This document shows positions 1 through 7,370 of a stretch of 48,340 nucleotides of DNA, one piece after another. Below the pieces are notes generated by a model, which saw nothing but the letters and a program-made list of their open reading frames with translations, was not told the origin of the DNA and did not search any database. The stretch is taken from positions 1 to 48,340 of the forward strand of contig DATKKG010000085.1 in NCBI GenBank assembly GCA_035543015.1, given 5' to 3'. The DNA comes from DATKKG01 sp035543015. GTDB taxonomy: Archaea; Thermoproteota; Nitrososphaeria; Conexivisphaerales; DTJL01. Position 1 is the stretch's first letter. Every line of letters starts with the position of its first letter. The position numbers were made by a program, and so were the translations under genes.

Positions 1-1833
1 AGGGAACCGTTCGCCGGGATCGCCATTGCCAAGATGCCGGAGCAGGGAGGCTCCCTGCAGTACTTCGTTCAGGAGGTCTCGCTCACCCCCGGAGAGCAGA
101 AGCTCCTCGACAAGGTGATTTCGTTCGTTTCAGTCGAGATCAACCCAGGTGCCATCGGGAAGGAGGACGATGTGAGGAAGGCCGTCCTCAAAGAAGCGAA
201 GAGAATCCTGGACAAATACAGCCGCCGTTTTGCCAGGCTGCGGAACCCCGAGACCAGGGACAAGATCTTCTACTACCTGGAAAGGGACCTCCTGGGCTAT
301 GGGCCCATCCACGCCATCATGGCCGACTGGAGGATCGAAGACATCTCGTGCGACGGCGTCATGGCCCCGATGTACGTGTGGCACAGGCGCTACGAGTCCA
401 TCCCGACCAACGTCAAGTTCGTGGACAAGGAGCTCCTCGACGACTTCATCGTCAAGCTGGCGCACAAGTCCGGGAAGCACGTCTCTTCCGCCTTCCCCAT
501 CGTAGACGCCATGATCTTCGGGAAGCACCGGCTGGCCGCCTCGTTCAGGGAGGAGGTATCTCCCAAGGGTTCTACGTTCACGATCAGGAAGTTCAGGGAG
601 GAGCCTTACTCGGTCATCGACCTGATGAACCTGGGCACGATCAACGACGAGATAGCGGCCTACTTCTGGCTGATGATGGAGAACAGGGCCTCCATGCTCG
701 TCATCGGAGGCACCGCCGCTGGCAAGACGACCATCCTGAACGCCATCGCGGGCCTCATCAAGCCAGGCTATAAGGTCGTCACGGTGGAGGAGACCGCCGA
801 AATCAACATCCCCACCGAGAACTGGGTCCAGTTCACGAGCAGGGAGAGCTACGGCATGACGGGCTCGAAGATCGGAGAGGTTTCGCTGTTTGACCTCGTG
901 AAGACCTCGCTCAGGTACAGGCCCGACTTCCTCGTGGTGGGAGAGGTCAGGGGCGAGGAAGCGTTCGTGCTGTTCCAGGCTGTGGCCACCGGCCACGGCG
1001 GTCTGTGCACAATCCACGGCGAGTCCTTCGATTCGGCCGTCAAGAGGCTGACCAGCCCGCCCATGAACGTAGCGGAGAGCTACATCCCTCTGATGAACGT
1101 CGCCATAATGCTCGAAAGGGTCATGCTTCCCAAGACCGTGGCCGGCGTCCCCTTCGGCAGGCGCATAACCACGGTGTGGGAGGTGGAGGACTTCAACAAG
1201 TACGTCCCAGTCTTCGAATGGTCGCCGACGGAGGATCTCTACTACAACTACACCAAGAGGTCCGTCATGCTCCACAGGTTCGCCTACAGGACCGGAAGGA
1301 GCTTCGGAGACATGCTTGAGGAGATACAGAAGAGGCGCGCCCTCCTGAGGTGGCTGCAGTCCAACAACATCAGGAACGTCAAGGAGGTCTTCAAGTACGT
1401 CACCGAGTACTACGTGGACGCCAAGGGCTTGTTCCGCAGGCTGAACATCGAGGTGGAGGCGGTAAAGGAGGTGCCCACCGTCGAAGGGGCAGGGACGGCG
1501 GCGGTCGAGGCCGGCGTGCCCAAGGTCGGAGAGCCCAAGCCGGCTGCCTCGCCCACGGTGGCCGTGGCGCCGACTCTCAAGTTCCTCGAATCAGGCAGCT
1601 TCAAGATCCTGAAGTCGCTGTCGGAGGCCAACGATCCCGTCGACCAGACCCTCCTGCAGCAGAGCACGGGGCTTGACGCCAGCGAATTCGAGAAGATCCT
1701 GGGAATCCTCACAAAGATCGGCCATGCTACGGTTCAGCAGAAGAGCGACAAGGGCGGCTTCAAGACCCTGGTGGCGATAACCCCCCAGGGCAGGAAGGCG
1801 TACGCTCAGCTGAGCAAGAAGACGGAAACATAG
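1..1833 (+). CDS. Type II/IV secretion system ATPase (archaeal pilus/archaellum type), 5' end outside the window
   Basis: Hexameric motor ATPase that would power assembly of an archaeal type IV pilus, archaellum or related secretion apparatus at the inner face of the membrane. The first ATG is at position 34, but the same frame is open back to base 1, so the true start probably lies upstream. Counting from ATG 34, Walker A is GGTAAGKTT at residues 225-233, Walker B is FLVVGEVRGEE near 299-309, and the His box GHGG...TIHGE lies near 320-330. An N-terminal domain (1-200) has the usual secretion-ATPase layout. After the ATPase core, a Pro/Ala/Val-rich linker (about 466-515) leads to a C-terminal region of about 80 residues that reads as a winged helix. 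That tail is unusual for the family. The pilus membrane-platform gene is not in view. Family confidence is high; the specific apparatus is unknown. Confidence 0.9.
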   Translation, partial: REPFAGIAIAKMPEQGGSLQYFVQEVSLTPGEQKLLDKVISFVSVEINPGAIGKEDDVRKAVLKEAKRILDKYSRRFARLRNPETRDKIFYYLERDLLGYGPIHAIMADWRIEDISCDGVMAPMYVWHRRYESIPTNVKFVDKELLDDFIVKLAHKSGKHVSSAFPIVDAMIFGKHRLAASFREEVSPKGSTFTIRKFREEPYSVIDLMNLGTINDEIAAYFWLMMENRASMLVIGGTAAGKTTILNAIAGLIKPGYKVVTVEETAEINIPTENWVQFTSRESYGMTGSKIGEVSLFDLVKTSLRYRPDFLVVGEVRGEEAFVLFQAVATGHGGLCTIHGESFDSAVKRLTSPPMNVAESYIPLMNVAIMLERVMLPKTVAGVPFGRRITTVWEVEDFNKYVPVFEWSPTEDLYYNYTKRSVMLHRFAYRTGRSFGDMLEEIQKRRALLRWLQSNNIRNVKEVFKYVTEYYVDAKGLFRRLNIEVEAVKEVPTVEGAGTAAVEAGVPKVGEPKPAASPTVAVAPTLKFLESGSFKILKSLSEANDPVDQTLLQQSTGLDASEFEKILGILTKIGHATVQQKSDKGGFKTLVAITPQGRKAYAQLSKKTET

Positions 1834-1843
1834 AAGAGCCGTA

Positions 1844-2854
1844 TCAGCGCTTCTTGTCGACCTTAAGGAGAGGATTCACGTATTCCTTTAGGATGTCCTC
1901 GTTCATCAGGGTCTCGAACCTCGGGTCCACGACGAAGATGTTCTTCGTCTTCAGCTTGGCCGCCAGCTCCTTGGATACCTGGGCCGGCGTGATGAACAGG
2001 GCGGAATGCAGGTCGGAGTGCTCCTTCTTCTCCATGAGCTCCTTGGCGAAGTCATCGTCGATGATGTCGAAGAGCGGGAGCGTGTTCACCCCGATGTCCA
2101 CCCCTCCGTCCTCCTCCTTGTGCGCGAGGACGTCCCAGAAGTAGAACTCCTCCTTCAGCTCCTTGAGGGCGTACATCTTGACGTCGAAGCCGGCCTTCTG
2201 GAGGAACTGGGCGACGCGCTCGGTGACGTTGTAGGAGCTCTTCAGCGTGCCCTTCCTCGTAATCAGGTTGTTGCTCGGGTTGTACGTTATGAACTCGATG
2301 GAAGGAGCCTGCTCCTCCTCGTAGTATGTGTGGCAGTTGGGGCACTGGTAGAACGTGGCGAAGTTCTCGAAGATGTTGCCGCAGGTCATGCACTTGAACT
2401 GGCTTCCTTCGTCCTTGTAGTCCCCCCCTTCCATGTACAGCTGCTTCTGGCACTTGGGGCAGACCCACTTGTCGCCCATCCGGAAGATCTCCTCGAAGCC
2501 CCTGTAGCCGCACTTGTGGGCGAAGATCTTGCCCTTCCTGATGCGCGTGGACCCGCAGAAGGGGCATCGTCCGGCCACGTTCAGGCCCATGGTGAAGCAT
2601 TCCACGCAGTACCTGGTCACCGACTTCGAGCTGGTCATGTAGCCCCAGTTCTCCAGTACGGTGAGGGCGTTCAGGATGTTGGCATAGGGGACCGAAATCT
2701 CCTTGTCGATGGGCGGGTCAAAGAAGTAGTGGTTGGAGAACCGCTCCTGAATCGAGACCACCTTGGTGAGCTTCTCGTATGCGAAGTTCCGGACTATGTT
2801 GGAGAGAGATAGTTCAGACTCCGCGTTCAGCCCCTTCAAGTCTGTCGTTATCAC
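1844..2854 (-). CDS. Cysteine-rich multi-zinc-finger protein, TackOD1-like
   Basis: 336 aa. Residues 1-80 look like a winged helix. They are followed by a string of zinc knuckles: C83/C86 with C97/C100, H113/C115, C132/C135 with C155/C158, and C171/C174. The arrangement, including the HKCGY element, resembles the thaumarchaeal output domain TackOD1 known from TACK archaea; this assignment is from memory. The C-terminal 130 residues form an alpha/beta domain containing ALFITPAQVS and NIFVVDP, which recalls Mrr-like PD-(D/E)XK folds, but no convincing catalytic set is seen. It ends 10 bases from the end of the convergent secretion ATPase. The start is GTG 2854. The TATA box at 2865-2872 is only about 14 bases upstream, so TTG at 2839 could be the real start. 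Likely a DNA-binding or signalling output protein; role not established. Confidence 0.75.
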   Translation of the reverse strand: MITTDLKGLNAESELSLSNIVRNFAYEKLTKVVSIQERFSNHYFFDPPIDKEISVPYANILNALTVLENWGYMTSSKSVTRYCVECFTMGLNVAGRCPFCGSTRIRKGKIFAHKCGYRGFEEIFRMGDKWVCPKCQKQLYMEGGDYKDEGSQFKCMTCGNIFENFATFYQCPNCHTYYEEEQAPSIEFITYNPSNNLITRKGTLKSSYNVTERVAQFLQKAGFDVKMYALKELKEEFYFWDVLAHKEEDGGVDIGVNTLPLFDIIDDDFAKELMEKKEHSDLHSALFITPAQVSKELAAKLKTKNIFVVDPRFETLMNEDILKEYVNPLLKVDKKR

Positions 2855-2864
2855 GCCTGAGCGG

Positions 2865-2872
2865 CTATATAA
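2865..2872 (-). promoter_or_regulatory. TATA box for the zinc-finger gene
   Basis: On the minus strand the sequence reads TTATATAG, preceded by an A-rich stretch that could act as the BRE. It is the only good TATA match upstream of the zinc-finger gene. Its centre predicts transcription starting near 2842, inside the longest reading frame, which would make the mRNA leaderless from TTG 2839. Confidence 0.6.
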
Positions 2873-2953
2873 CTTTTCAAGAAGGCGTGGCGGTTACGTG
2901 TGACAGAAGGATGAAATGAAGTCAGGCGGTCCTTTCGCCGGGTGCGAGTCAAA

Positions 2954-2961
2954 CTTAAAAG
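2954..2961 (+). promoter_or_regulatory. TATA box of the tRNA-Arg gene
   Basis: CTTAAAAG is centred about 26 bases before the first base of the tRNA, the standard archaeal box A distance. Confidence 0.65.
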
Positions 2962-2983
2962 CTGACGAGAGAAAGCCCACGTT

Positions 2984-3059
2984 GGACCCGTAGCCTAGTC
3001 AGGATTAGGGTGTCAGCCTCCGAAGCTGATGGTCGTGGGTTCGAATCCCACCGGGCCCG
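2984..3059 (+). tRNA. tRNA-Arg (anticodon CCG)
   Basis: All four arms can be folded. D stem GCCT/GGGT, anticodon stem TCAGC/GCTGA with loop CTCCGAA (anticodon CCG, reading CGG), 5-base variable loop, T arm GTGGG-TTCGAAT-CCCAC, discriminator G. CCA is not encoded and no intron is present. The acceptor stem GGACCCG/CGGGCCC has one mismatch, A3 against C70; a 5' GGG would pair perfectly. The 3' end is the likely attachment site for the integrated material downstream, and related 3'-end sequences recur at 4386 and 7197. Confidence 0.93.
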
Positions 3060-3060
3060 C
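3044..3060 (+). other. Probable att site at the tRNA-Arg 3' end
   Basis: The last 17 bases of the tRNA (AATCCCACCGGGCCCGC) recur with one change (CCTGG for CCGGG) at 4386 and more decayed at 7197. Each later copy sits about 60 bases before an integrase start or its relic. Archaeal tyrosine integrases commonly recombine at tRNA 3' ends. Inference: this is the chromosomal attachment site of one or more old integrative elements. Confidence 0.6.
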
Positions 3061-3221
3061 TAGCTTTTCCCCATAGGTTCCAGTCTTGACTAGCGCGTCA
3101 TTCCTCGGCGAGGGTCTCTTACTAGGTGAGTCGGGCTTGGTCATGCGGAATGCTCGAACTCATGTGAGTTCCTTAACAACTGTTTTATCGCTTCATAGGA
3201 GGCTATCTGGAGGAAAGCCAG

Positions 3222-4298
3222 TTGTCCAAGGGCGAGCGGAGACTTGCTGCGATAATGTTTACAGACATGGTGGGCTTTACCTCCCTTGCGCAGAGTAACG
3301 AATCTCTTGCGTTGAAGATTCTGGAGAGACATAGGGCCCTGCTTAGACCTATCTTTTCGCGGCATCACGGCAGAGAAATAAAGACGATGGGGGACGCATT
3401 CCTGGTAGAGTTTGGCAGTGCTCTCGAAGCGGCAAGATGTGCGGTCGAGATGCAGAAGTCTCTACACGAGTACAAGGGGAGAGCAAAGGACAAGCCGCTA
3501 GTCAGAATAGGAATTCATGTAGGAGACGTCGTTCATCGGAAAGGAGACATTTATGGTGACGCCGTTAACATAGCATCGAGGATAGAACCTCTTTCGGAAG
3601 GCGGCAGCATATGCGTCTCCGAGCAGACATACGATCAGATTAGAAACAAGGTCCCGTATTCCTTCGATAAGCTTGAATCGCCCAGCCTCAAGAACATCGC
3701 GTTCCCAGTCGACGTCTACGTATTGAGGCTACCCTGGCAGAGGAGGCAGGCCAAACCGGAAACCGGAGCGCCCGGACCTATGATAAGTGTGCTCAGGAGT
3801 GACTCCGCACAGAATGCCGCAGGCAGGCGCGAGGCGATGGAAAGCTTCATTTCGAAATTGGCGCTAAAGGATAGGATTGTTGATGTCAGGATAACCAACG
3901 ATCCATCTATCCCCGAGGCCCTGGCACGATTCTCCGAAGGTGTTGATTACGGGAGAGGCGAAACGCTTCATATTGTCTCCGCTGTCGAAACTGTCGCTGT
4001 CGTAATCGACTCGAAGAACCTAGAACGGTTGAGCCGATTTGTCCCCGAGAAGAACGTCTTGGGAGTTCTAAGGGGCCTCGCTGAAATCATCGTATCTTTC
4101 TCGGAGAGCGCGCTCTATACCGTAGGGGTTGCTGCGACGATAACGGGGGAGCTTGCCAGGAACGGCATCAACATCCTGGAGTACATCACCAGTGGTGACC
4201 ACGCGATCGTGGTAGTTGCGGAGGAGCAGGCCTTGAAGGGGTACGATGCGCTCCGAAAGCTTCTTCTCAAGGAACTTCCGGAATATACCCCAAGCTGA
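3222..4298 (+). CDS. Class III adenylate cyclase with C-terminal ACT-like regulatory region
   Basis: 358 aa, expected to convert ATP to cAMP in the cytosol. The start is TTG 3222 behind a clear GGAGG. The class III domain is residues 1-165, with all catalytic residues readable: metal ligands D15 (FTDMVGF) and D58 (KTMGDAF), purine-selecting K54 and D109 (GDIYGD), and transition-state residues N116 and R120 (VNIASR). The Lys/Asp pair favours ATP over GTP. After a linker (170-200), residues 200-358 read as one or two ACT-type domains; the last half (TVGVAATITGELARNGINIL) matches the ACT domains of aspartokinases. ACT domains usually bind amino acids, so cyclase activity may respond to a metabolite. 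No membrane segments are seen. It lies between the tRNA att site and the first decayed integrase copy and looks AT-richer than its neighbours, suggesting transferred cargo. Confidence 0.9.
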   Translation: MSKGERRLAAIMFTDMVGFTSLAQSNESLALKILERHRALLRPIFSRHHGREIKTMGDAFLVEFGSALEAARCAVEMQKSLHEYKGRAKDKPLVRIGIHVGDVVHRKGDIYGDAVNIASRIEPLSEGGSICVSEQTYDQIRNKVPYSFDKLESPSLKNIAFPVDVYVLRLPWQRRQAKPETGAPGPMISVLRSDSAQNAAGRREAMESFISKLALKDRIVDVRITNDPSIPEALARFSEGVDYGRGETLHIVSAVETVAVVIDSKNLERLSRFVPEKNVLGVLRGLAEIIVSFSESALYTVGVAATITGELARNGINILEYITSGDHAIVVVAEEQALKGYDALRKLLLKELPEYTPS

Positions 4299-4373
4299 GT
4301 AACGCGGCCAGAGGGGCTTGGCCGCTTGCAGCGTCTCCACGGCGACAAGCCAACGGAGTCCGGTTCATGAACC

Positions 4374-4486
4374 GTTTCAGGCCCTAATCCCACCTGGCCC
4401 GCCACGATTTGAGCCCCCCATAGGATTGCATGTCTACTGAGATTGTGTACCCGTAACGGATGGACCCCTTGACTGGGCTCTATGAC
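4374..4486 (+). repeat. Direct repeat copy 1: tRNA 3'-end-like sequence plus integrase start
   Basis: About 113 bases that recur at 7185-7298 with roughly 85 percent identity by eye. The unit begins GTTTCAGGCCCTAAT, contains a tRNA-like 3' end with CCA (CACCTGGCCCGCCA), then about 55 bases of leader, and ends in the first codons of an integrase gene (ATG 4460, MDPLTGLYD). This structure is what remains where an archaeal element integrated at a tRNA 3' end with its integrase next to the attachment site. Confidence 0.8.
4386..4403 (+). other. att-like tRNA 3'-end sequence, copy 1
   Basis: AATCCCACCTGGCCCGCC matches the 3' end of tRNA-Arg at 3044-3060 except for one base and adds the CC of a CCA end. 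It is probably the attR or a secondary att relic of the segment carrying the cyclase. Confidence 0.55.
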
Positions 4487-4869
4487 GACATCAAATCTCC
4501 CGTCACGAAGGAAGAGGGCGAGAGGAGGCTGGACCTCTTCCTCAGGCACATCAAGGCAGAAGGGTCGACCTTCAGCGAAAGGGCCCCCAGCTTTGCCAGG
4601 AGGGCGAAGGAGGACAGCCAGTGGGCCACCTACGTCATCAGCGAGTACATGCGGCTCCAGAAGGAGAGTGCAGAGAGGAAGGAGATCTCAGAGGCCACGG
4701 TTCCTAACTACTTCAAGCCCATCAAGCTCTTTTGCGAGATGAACGACATCTCCCTCAACTGGAAGAAGATAGGAAGGAGGTCGACGAAATCGAAGAGCAG
4801 GTCAAGCTGTTGTCAGAAACCATTGAGCACAAGAGGCTGCCTGGGGCAAACAGGCGATCCAGGAATTAA
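4460..4869 (+). pseudogene. Relict tyrosine integrase, N-terminal domain with broken tail
   Basis: From ATG 4460 the frame encodes about 105 residues resembling the SAM-like core-binding domain of archaeal tyrosine recombinases (MDPLTGLYDD, then a helical stretch, then LNWKKIGR). After about 4770 this frame turns into low-complexity Ser/Arg/Lys text. The frame beginning at 4741 instead gives a coherent charged helix (KEVDEIEEQVKLLSETIEHK) ending at TAA 4867-4869. The catalytic domain with its R-H-R-Y residues is absent. Inference: the catalytic core was deleted and the remaining N- and C-terminal pieces are out of frame. It follows the att-like repeat directly, so it most likely belonged to the element that inserted at tRNA-Arg. 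Confidence 0.72.
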
Positions 4870-4985
4870 ACCGGCATAGCTTGATCTAGGAGGACTGGTC
4901 AGTTCTGTCCTATCATCCACAGAGTTCTCTTGGGTCGATACTTCTAAGAATCGGACCCGGCTCCGCGCCGAGTCACTCTAGCTGA

Positions 4986-5390
4986 TCAGCTTGCCGCGCT
5001 TGGCCATCTGAAAGCGAGAACAGAGATCAGCGCTCCGATTATCACCTTTAGAGCTGACATCAGAATGATGCCTGCGAACGGATTCGACAGGACGCCCAGA
5101 AGAGCAATGAATTCGAGGACGGCGTAGACTGCACCTGCGACGACGTTAGCCCAGCGGTTTATTCTATCCTTTAGCGTCAAGGTTGCTAGGGCCATCACAA
5201 ATATGATCGTTAGAAGAATTGCGAATACAAGAACGGCGAAATCGACCGGGGTTCCGTTGATGGTTCCCGTGCCTACCGCAGAAATCATTCCGGGAGCCAT
5301 TATCATGAACCCCAAGTATGCGAGGTAGGCCAACGCTTCGAGTATCCATAATACGGAAATCCTTGCCTTATACAGGGAAATATCCTCCAT
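4986..5390 (-). CDS. Small four-helix membrane protein, DUF6326-like
   Basis: 134 aa with four hydrophobic helices at roughly 12-36, 48-72, 83-103 and 106-128 and a short polar N terminus (MEDISLYKAR). The pattern resembles the DUF6326 membrane family, whose function is unknown. It is transcribed divergently from Alba and lies between the two repeat copies, so it may be cargo of the old element. No catalytic motif is visible. The ATG start is preceded by AGGTGAG. A possible promoter is the AT-rich stretch near 5440-5455. Confidence 0.7.
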   Translation of the reverse strand: MEDISLYKARISVLWILEALAYLAYLGFMIMAPGMISAVGTGTINGTPVDFAVLVFAILLTIIFVMALATLTLKDRINRWANVVAGAVYAVLEFIALLGVLSNPFAGIILMSALKVIIGALISVLAFRWPSAAS

Positions 5391-5550
5391 TTCTCACTCA
5401 CCTCCCAGTACTTTGAAGGCGTTATTTGTTAGAACGAAGACATAATTAAGTTTTCGTGGCGTCGCATCCGAAATGATGATCCTCGCTTAGTCAGAGGAAC
5501 CAGAAAGGGCTAGAGAAGGCCCAAGGGAGTCCAAGGCCGGCTGCTGGGAC

Positions 5551-5558
5551 AAGTTTAA
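5551..5558 (+). promoter_or_regulatory. TATA box of the Alba gene
   Basis: AAGTTTAA is centred about 26 bases before 5581. That places the transcription start inside the longest reading frame (ATG 5564) and supports ATG 5591 as the Alba start. Confidence 0.6.
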
Positions 5559-5590
5559 GACTCATGCCGCCGTGGCCACAAGTAACAGCA

Positions 5591-5866
5591 ATGTCAACTC
5601 CTAACACCGTATTCATCGGAAAGAAACCGGTAATGGCCTACGTACAGGCGTGCCTTATCCACTTCGAGAGCGGGTCCAACGACGTGCTCATCAAGGCTAG
5701 AGGGAGGTCCATCAGCACGGCTGTCGATACGGCCGAGATAGTGAGGAAACGCTTTGCCACCAACGCGAAGGTGAAGGACATCAAGATCGACACGGAACAG
5801 CTCAAGGACGCGGAAACGGGCGTAGTGAGCAACGTCAGCAGCATCGAGATAACGCTGACGATGTAG
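5591..5866 (+). CDS. albA: Alba chromatin protein
   Basis: 91 aa, the normal Alba length. The GKKPVMAYVQA segment holds the paired lysines that contact DNA and are acetylation targets in Sulfolobus Alba. It is followed by the usual alternating strand-helix order (DVLIKARGRSISTAVDTAEI and then IKIDTEQL). It coats DNA or RNA as dimers and organises archaeal chromatin. I place the start at the second ATG (5591), because the first ATG at 5564 adds residues not found in Alba and would precede the transcription start predicted from the TATA box. It converges on the TFB gene. Both lie between the two integrase-scar repeats, so this could be an element-borne copy; whether another Alba exists elsewhere in the genome cannot be seen. 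Confidence 0.95.
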   Translation: MSTPNTVFIGKKPVMAYVQACLIHFESGSNDVLIKARGRSISTAVDTAEIVRKRFATNAKVKDIKIDTEQLKDAETGVVSNVSSIEITLTM

Positions 5867-5960
5867 CCAGAGTCGAGATGAGTCACCTTCTCTCGCTTAG
5901 CGGAGGCCATGCCAGGAGCACGAATGCGGATATGAGGTGCGGCATAATCCAACCTCCGGC

Positions 5961-6854
5961 CTAAAGCGGCGTTTGAATCTTCAGCTTCAACCTCAGATCC
6001 TTGTATCTGTTCCTTATGGTGACCTCCGTGACGCCTGCAGCCTCAGCGATGTCTTTTTGTGTCTTGTTCTCACCTTCAAGCACGCAGGCTACGTAAAGGG
6101 CCGCCGCGGCCAAGCCCATCGGGTCCTTCCCGGCGCTCGTCCTGGATTCGATGGCCTTCTTCAATATGCTCACGGCACGCCTCTGCGTCCTTTCAGTTAG
6201 GCCCGCCTTGCTGGCAATCCGAGAAACGCATTTGACGGGGTCCGTCACAGGCATCCTCATCTCAAGCTCACGATGGAGGAGCCGATAGCATCTGGCTACG
6301 TCCTTCTTCCTCATCCCGCTCGCAGCCGCCACGTCCTTCAAGGTCCTCGGGGTTTCCGTCGCCCTGCAGGCGGCGTAGGCGGAGGCTGCGATGAGTGCAC
6401 TAATGCTCCTTCCCCTGACGAGGCCCTTCTCCATAGCCTTCCTGTAGATGTAAGCAGACCTTTCGACAACCACATCGGAGATGTTCAGTTTGTCGGCCAA
6501 CCTGTCCAGTTCGCTGAAGGCCTGCCTGAGGTTCCTGTCAACTGGTTCGTGGACTTGGCTTCTCCCGTCCCAGGTCCTGAGCCTCTCCATTGCCGACCTG
6601 ACGCTACCAGCCAGGTTCTTTCCAGAGGCATCCCTGTTCTCCGAGCCGATGACTGTGGCCAAGCCCATGTCGTGCATGGCCAGAGAAGCGGGTATCCCCA
6701 CCCTGCTCCTGTCGTCCTTCTCCTCCTTGGAGAAGGCCCGCCATTCCGGGCCCGTCTCCTCGATCCTCTCCTTGGTCACGTACCCGCACGAATTGCAGAC
6801 CATTTCACCCTTGGCGGAGTCCACGACCATGGCTCGCCTCCCGCACCTGGGGCA
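5961..6854 (-). CDS. tfb: Transcription factor B (TFB), N terminus out of frame with any normal start
   Basis: Archaeal TFIIB homologue that bridges TATA-bound TBP and RNA polymerase. Two cyclin-like repeats cover about residues 100-190 and 195-285 from ATG 6830, ending in a helix-turn-helix that reads the BRE (KTQKDIAEAAGVTEVTIRNR). The second zinc knuckle (CNSCGY) follows ATG 6830. The first knuckle (CPRCG) lies just upstream in frame, with its first Cys codon at 6854-6852, so 6830 is too short. No ATG, GTG or TTG lies between CPRCG and the upstream in-frame stop. The ATG at 6886, with a good GAGGGAG in front, opens a frame that misses CPRCG by one base. So there is a small indel (real or assembly), or a near-cognate start such as ATT 6890. 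The coordinates given run from the first cysteine codon. Confidence 0.9.
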   Translation of the reverse strand, partial: CPRCGRRAMVVDSAKGEMVCNSCGYVTKERIEETGPEWRAFSKEEKDDRSRVGIPASLAMHDMGLATVIGSENRDASGKNLAGSVRSAMERLRTWDGRSQVHEPVDRNLRQAFSELDRLADKLNISDVVVERSAYIYRKAMEKGLVRGRSISALIAASAYAACRATETPRTLKDVAAASGMRKKDVARCYRLLHRELEMRMPVTDPVKCVSRIASKAGLTERTQRRAVSILKKAIESRTSAGKDPMGLAAAALYVACVLEGENKTQKDIAEAAGVTEVTIRNRYKDLRLKLKIQTPL

Positions 6855-6956
6855 GCGTTCCGCCTGGGAATCGGGGTCGCCTCCATGAATCTCCCTCTCA
6901 GAAGACGTATCGTAACACCAAGAAACAAACAGCTTTCCATCATTCTCACTGAGTCA

Positions 6957-6964
6957 TATTTAAA
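6957..6964 (-). promoter_or_regulatory. TATA box of the TFB gene
   Basis: The minus strand reads TTTAAATA, predicting a transcription start near 6934. That is about 48 bases before ATG 6886, so the mRNA would carry a leader with the GAGGGAG ribosome binding site. Confidence 0.6.
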
Positions 6965-7184
6965 CAGCTGTTGTCGGAGGGCGTGGCCCTGGACCTGCGA
7001 AAAAGGGCTCAAGGCCGTTTGTGCTGACAGCTTCTGGTTGTTTCTGCTTGATTCCGATCTTGTGGCCGTGATTCCTGCTTAATCTTCCCTTCCTCAGAGT
7101 GGCGTGCCGCTTCTATCAGCTCAATTTCAGGCCGATTTGCGATGATACGCCCGTCAGTCGCTAGGGTACCCCTCCCTTACGCTT

Positions 7185-7298
7185 GTTTCAGGCCCTAATT
7201 TCACCTGGCCCGCCACCATTTGAGCCCCTAGTAGGATTGCATGTCTACTGAGATTGTGTACCCGGAACAGACGGACCCTCTGACTGGGTTCTGCTGAC
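7185..7298 (+). repeat. Direct repeat copy 2: decayed tRNA 3' end plus integrase start
   Basis: Second copy of the unit at 4374-4486. The tRNA-like part has lost two bases of the T stem (AATTTCACCTGGCCCGCCA). The integrase ATG has become ACG (7271), and after the equivalent of DPLTG the frame hits TGA. It is therefore a dead scar and older or less constrained than copy 1. The rest of 6890-7370 holds only the TFB promoter; I see no gene there. Confidence 0.78.
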
Positions 7299-7370
7299 AA
7301 GTTACCGGAGACCAATGGGGAAGAGGCAAGCTCCAAATAGTAGGAAGTGCATCGAAACAGAGTCACTCAA

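Noticed and set aside
130..1275. Long minus-strand frame (381 codons) over the secretion ATPase
   Set aside because: Its composition is that of an antisense shadow of the ATPase gene, a common effect in high-GC DNA; no motifs.
7197..7215. tRNA-like 3' end as a possible second tRNA gene
   Set aside because: Only the acceptor/T-arm end is present; no D or anticodon arm can be folded upstream, so it is a scar.
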